Shown: in pieces, positions 62,468 through 64,000 of the stretch | How positions within the stretch are numbered: the stretch's first letter is position 1 | How the letters are laid out: every line of letters begins with the position of its first letter | Assembly: GCF_008274825.1 (NCBI RefSeq) | Contig: NZ_CP030848.1 | Location: forward strand, 2,108,001-2,172,000 | Direction: 5' to 3' | Source of the DNA: Sphingobacterium hotanense | GTDB taxonomy: Bacteria > Bacteroidota > Bacteroidia > Sphingobacteriales > Sphingobacteriaceae | DNA: 64,000 nucleotides | Translations under genes and position numbers: made by a program | Notes under the pieces: model-generated | Told to the model about the DNA's origin: nothing | Seen by the model: the letters and a program-made list of their open reading frames with translations, nothing else | Database searches by the model: none

Positions 62468-63608
62468 ATGAAGAATATAAAAAAAATAGCAATTCCTATG
62501 CGTCAAAAACATCTCCTGTCTCTATTATTTCTGTTCCTCAGTATGGGCGCATTTGCCAATGATGGTACTTACTTTGCGGCTGGAAATCAATTAATCCCAA
62601 TCCAAGAAACCGATATTTCTGTACAAAAGGAGATACTTACCGTCAAAAAAATCAATAATCAATTTATCGAGGTCGCGGTCTACTACGAGTTTTTCAATCC
62701 CTCAAAAGAAAAAGAACTGATCGTTGGATTTGAAGCCATATCGCCAAGCGGAGACGTCGAAGGTGCTCCTAAGAAGGGACTTCACCCTTATATGCGCGAT
62801 TTCACGGTAAATATGAACGGAAGTCCGTTGAAATATCAAGTTGCCTATGTTGCTGATTCGCTTTACAATCAGAATGGGAAGATCATGAACATCGACCTCG
62901 CGAATTTCGATGGCAGCACGAGTGGCAACTACGTTGACTTTTTCTACGTTTACCATTTCAAAGCCAAGTTTAAGAAGGGGATGAATATTGTTAAACATAC
63001 CTACACCTTCGATGTCTCTGGAGGTATCGACTATAACTTTCAATTCGACTATGTGCTTACGGCAGCAAACCGTTGGGCTAATAAGCAAATCGACGACTTT
63101 ACATTGAACATAGAGATGGAGGATTTTGAAGACTTTTATATTGATAAGACTTTCTTCAAGCGCAAGGACGAGTGGAAGATTGAAGGGGTAGGAAAGGTAA
63201 GAGATATTAATGCAACAGCAAATTCACCATTAGATTGTAACGCTTTGGAATTCGCAGTAAAAAGTGGAAAGGTTAGTCTTTCAAAAGAAAAACTTCAGCC
63301 CGAAAGGAGAGCTTTCCATTTATAGTCATAACCTCTATATCCATGAAATTCTAAATGCGGACAAGGACTTCTACCTACCGTTTTCAATTTATCAAGCCGA
63401 TAACATCAATTTCGAAGAACCTCTCTTGAGCTTCCAAAAGAAGATATTGAGAAATTTACCCTTCGCCAGACGTGGGTTTGTATTCAACGACCCCGAGTTG
63501 AAAAAATACTACGAATCGGTCTATTGGTATATGCCAGACCCTAGTTATTCTCCGGCTATCAGCAAACTCCATAAATCAGAACAACAATGGATTGAAAAAT
63601 GGAAGTGA
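62468..63608 (+). pseudogene. secreted DUF4424-like protein with C-terminal YARHG domain, one frameshift
   Basis: Frame one (62468-63325) has a signal peptide (LLSLLFLFLSMGAFAND) and a beta-rich domain of DUF4424 type. Frame two ends at 63608 with RNLPFARRGFVFNDPELKKYYES, a YARHG domain. Adding one A to the run of five at 63288-63292 joins them as SKEKNFSPKGELSIYSHNL, giving a normal secreted protein of about 380 residues. The protein as written loses the YARHG domain. Confidence 0.8.
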
Positions 63609-63618
63609 GGTGGTCTTT

Positions 63619-63830
63619 TAGTTAGGAAAGCAAGGATGTGAAGATTGACAGGATCCTGTTAATCCTTGTATCTTTTCTTTCCTGGTTCAGACAAGAAAGA
63701 CATAACACAATATATTGACCCGATCCTGCCTATCCTTGTATCCTTCCTTTCCTGGTTCAGACAAGAAAGACATAAGACAATATATTGACCCAATCCTGCC
63801 TATCCTTGTATCCTTCCTTTCCAGACAAAC
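63619..63830. repeat. 70-bp palindrome and 70-bp tandem of reverse arms
   Basis: The first 70 bp (63619-63688) is a palindrome with a degenerate left arm. CCTGGTTCAGACAAG recurs at 63681 and 63751, a 70-bp period. A third unit at 63811 has lost the TGGTT. Each includes ATATATTGACCC. Confidence 0.8.
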
Positions 63831-63831
63831 C

Positions 63832-63886
63832 TCTAATCTCACAGCATACATCTCACGTCTACTGTCTCACATCTTACATCTAATCG
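63832..63886. repeat. TCTAAT/TCTCAC heptad array next to the last gene
   Basis: Degenerate 7-bp units (TCTAATC, TCACAGC, ATCTCAC, TCTCACA, TCTTACA, TCTAATC) abut the stop codon of the partial minus-strand gene. Confidence 0.6.
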
Positions 63887-64000
63887 CTATTGCAAATCCA
63901 AAATAGAAGGCCTGACAATAGCCCATACGCGTTTATGCTTCACCTTATTATCCTCGTATCGAACCTGGTATTCCGGCATTAGAATATGGCAGGAGATTCC
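63887..64000 (-). CDS. C-terminal end of a gene running off the right edge
   Basis: A minus-strand frame is open from the window edge to TAG at 63887-63889 and encodes 37 residues ending KHKRVWAIVRPSILDLQ. Its stop directly borders heptads, as in other genes of the window. Too short to assign. Confidence 0.45.
   Translation of the reverse strand, partial: GISCHILMPEYQVRYEDNKVKHKRVWAIVRPSILDLQ

Noticed and set aside
63715..63906. Open frames through repeat DNA (also 17125-17409, 33631-33843, 35715-35963)
   Set aside because: They translate the palindrome arms in arbitrary frames (recurring NQERKD or PFLVQN peptides), with no start context or composition of real genes.

Overview
The window reads as a chromosome segment of a Bacteroidota bacterium, most likely a Sphingobacteriaceae member such as Sphingobacterium (inference). 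The signs are a fused MurF-alanine racemase, a DUF4294 protein, a bacillithiol deacetylase, acidic-tailed surface lipoproteins, promoters of the Bacteroidota type (-7 box TAnnTTTG), and ISAon1-like, IS1182, IS982 and IS110 insertion sequences. Coding is dense and moderately AT-rich. No window-wide search could be run, so family names rest on motifs and remembered family features.

Layout. 1-3.0 kb: McrBC restriction genes beside a decayed tRNA 3' fragment. 3.2-4.6 kb: an intact two-ORF IS with an 8-bp target duplication. 4.7-4.9 kb: tRNA-Leu and tRNA-Gly. 5-9.2 kb: recX and a murF/alr operon. 9.7-31.5 kb: mainly minus-strand housekeeping genes (radical SAM, ppk1, DJ-1/FMN reductase, lpxB, porin, agmatine-to-putrescine genes, dinB convergent with an exonuclease-GIY-YIG fusion, asnA, pabB, purA, fur, rel), then DUF4294, glutathione peroxidase and bshB1. 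32.4-33.7 kb: an IS110 element. 34-35 kb: rpsF-rpsR-rplI. 36-43.3 kb: aminotransferase, transporters and monomeric isocitrate dehydrogenase. 43.3-46.2 kb: IS1182 and IS982 copies. 46.6-49.2 kb: an arsenic operon with two frameshifted genes. 49-57.6 kb: sugar isomerase, aspartic protease, accA, mscS, coaA, osmC, mgsA and a patatin. 57.6-64 kb: tRNA-Ser followed by an eroded accessory region with terminase remnants, unknown genes and a frameshifted YARHG gene.

The most striking content lies between genes. A 70-bp palindromic element (arm GAACCAGGAAAGGAAGGAT and its complement) occurs as full palindromes and as half copies, about thirty arms in all. Arrays of 7-bp units (TTAGAYA or TTAGTAN) sit between stop codons and a recurring terminator hairpin, GGCGCC-GAnTA-GGCGCC. 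The three parts recur in the same order behind unrelated genes and in places have expanded into 70-, 86- or 100-bp tandem arrays.

The IS110 element is the best candidate for an exciting system. Its 250-bp non-coding left end can fold into a bridge-RNA-like structure with two internal loops. One loop carries guides matching the element's own rejoined ends. The other carries guides matching the outer edge of the 70-bp palindrome, which is exactly where the element sits. It therefore appears programmed to insert into the genome's own dispersed repeat. Separately, the radical SAM gene and the exonuclease-GIY-YIG gene share an operator-like TACTAA-N5-TTAGTA palindrome, suggesting a small DNA-damage regulon.
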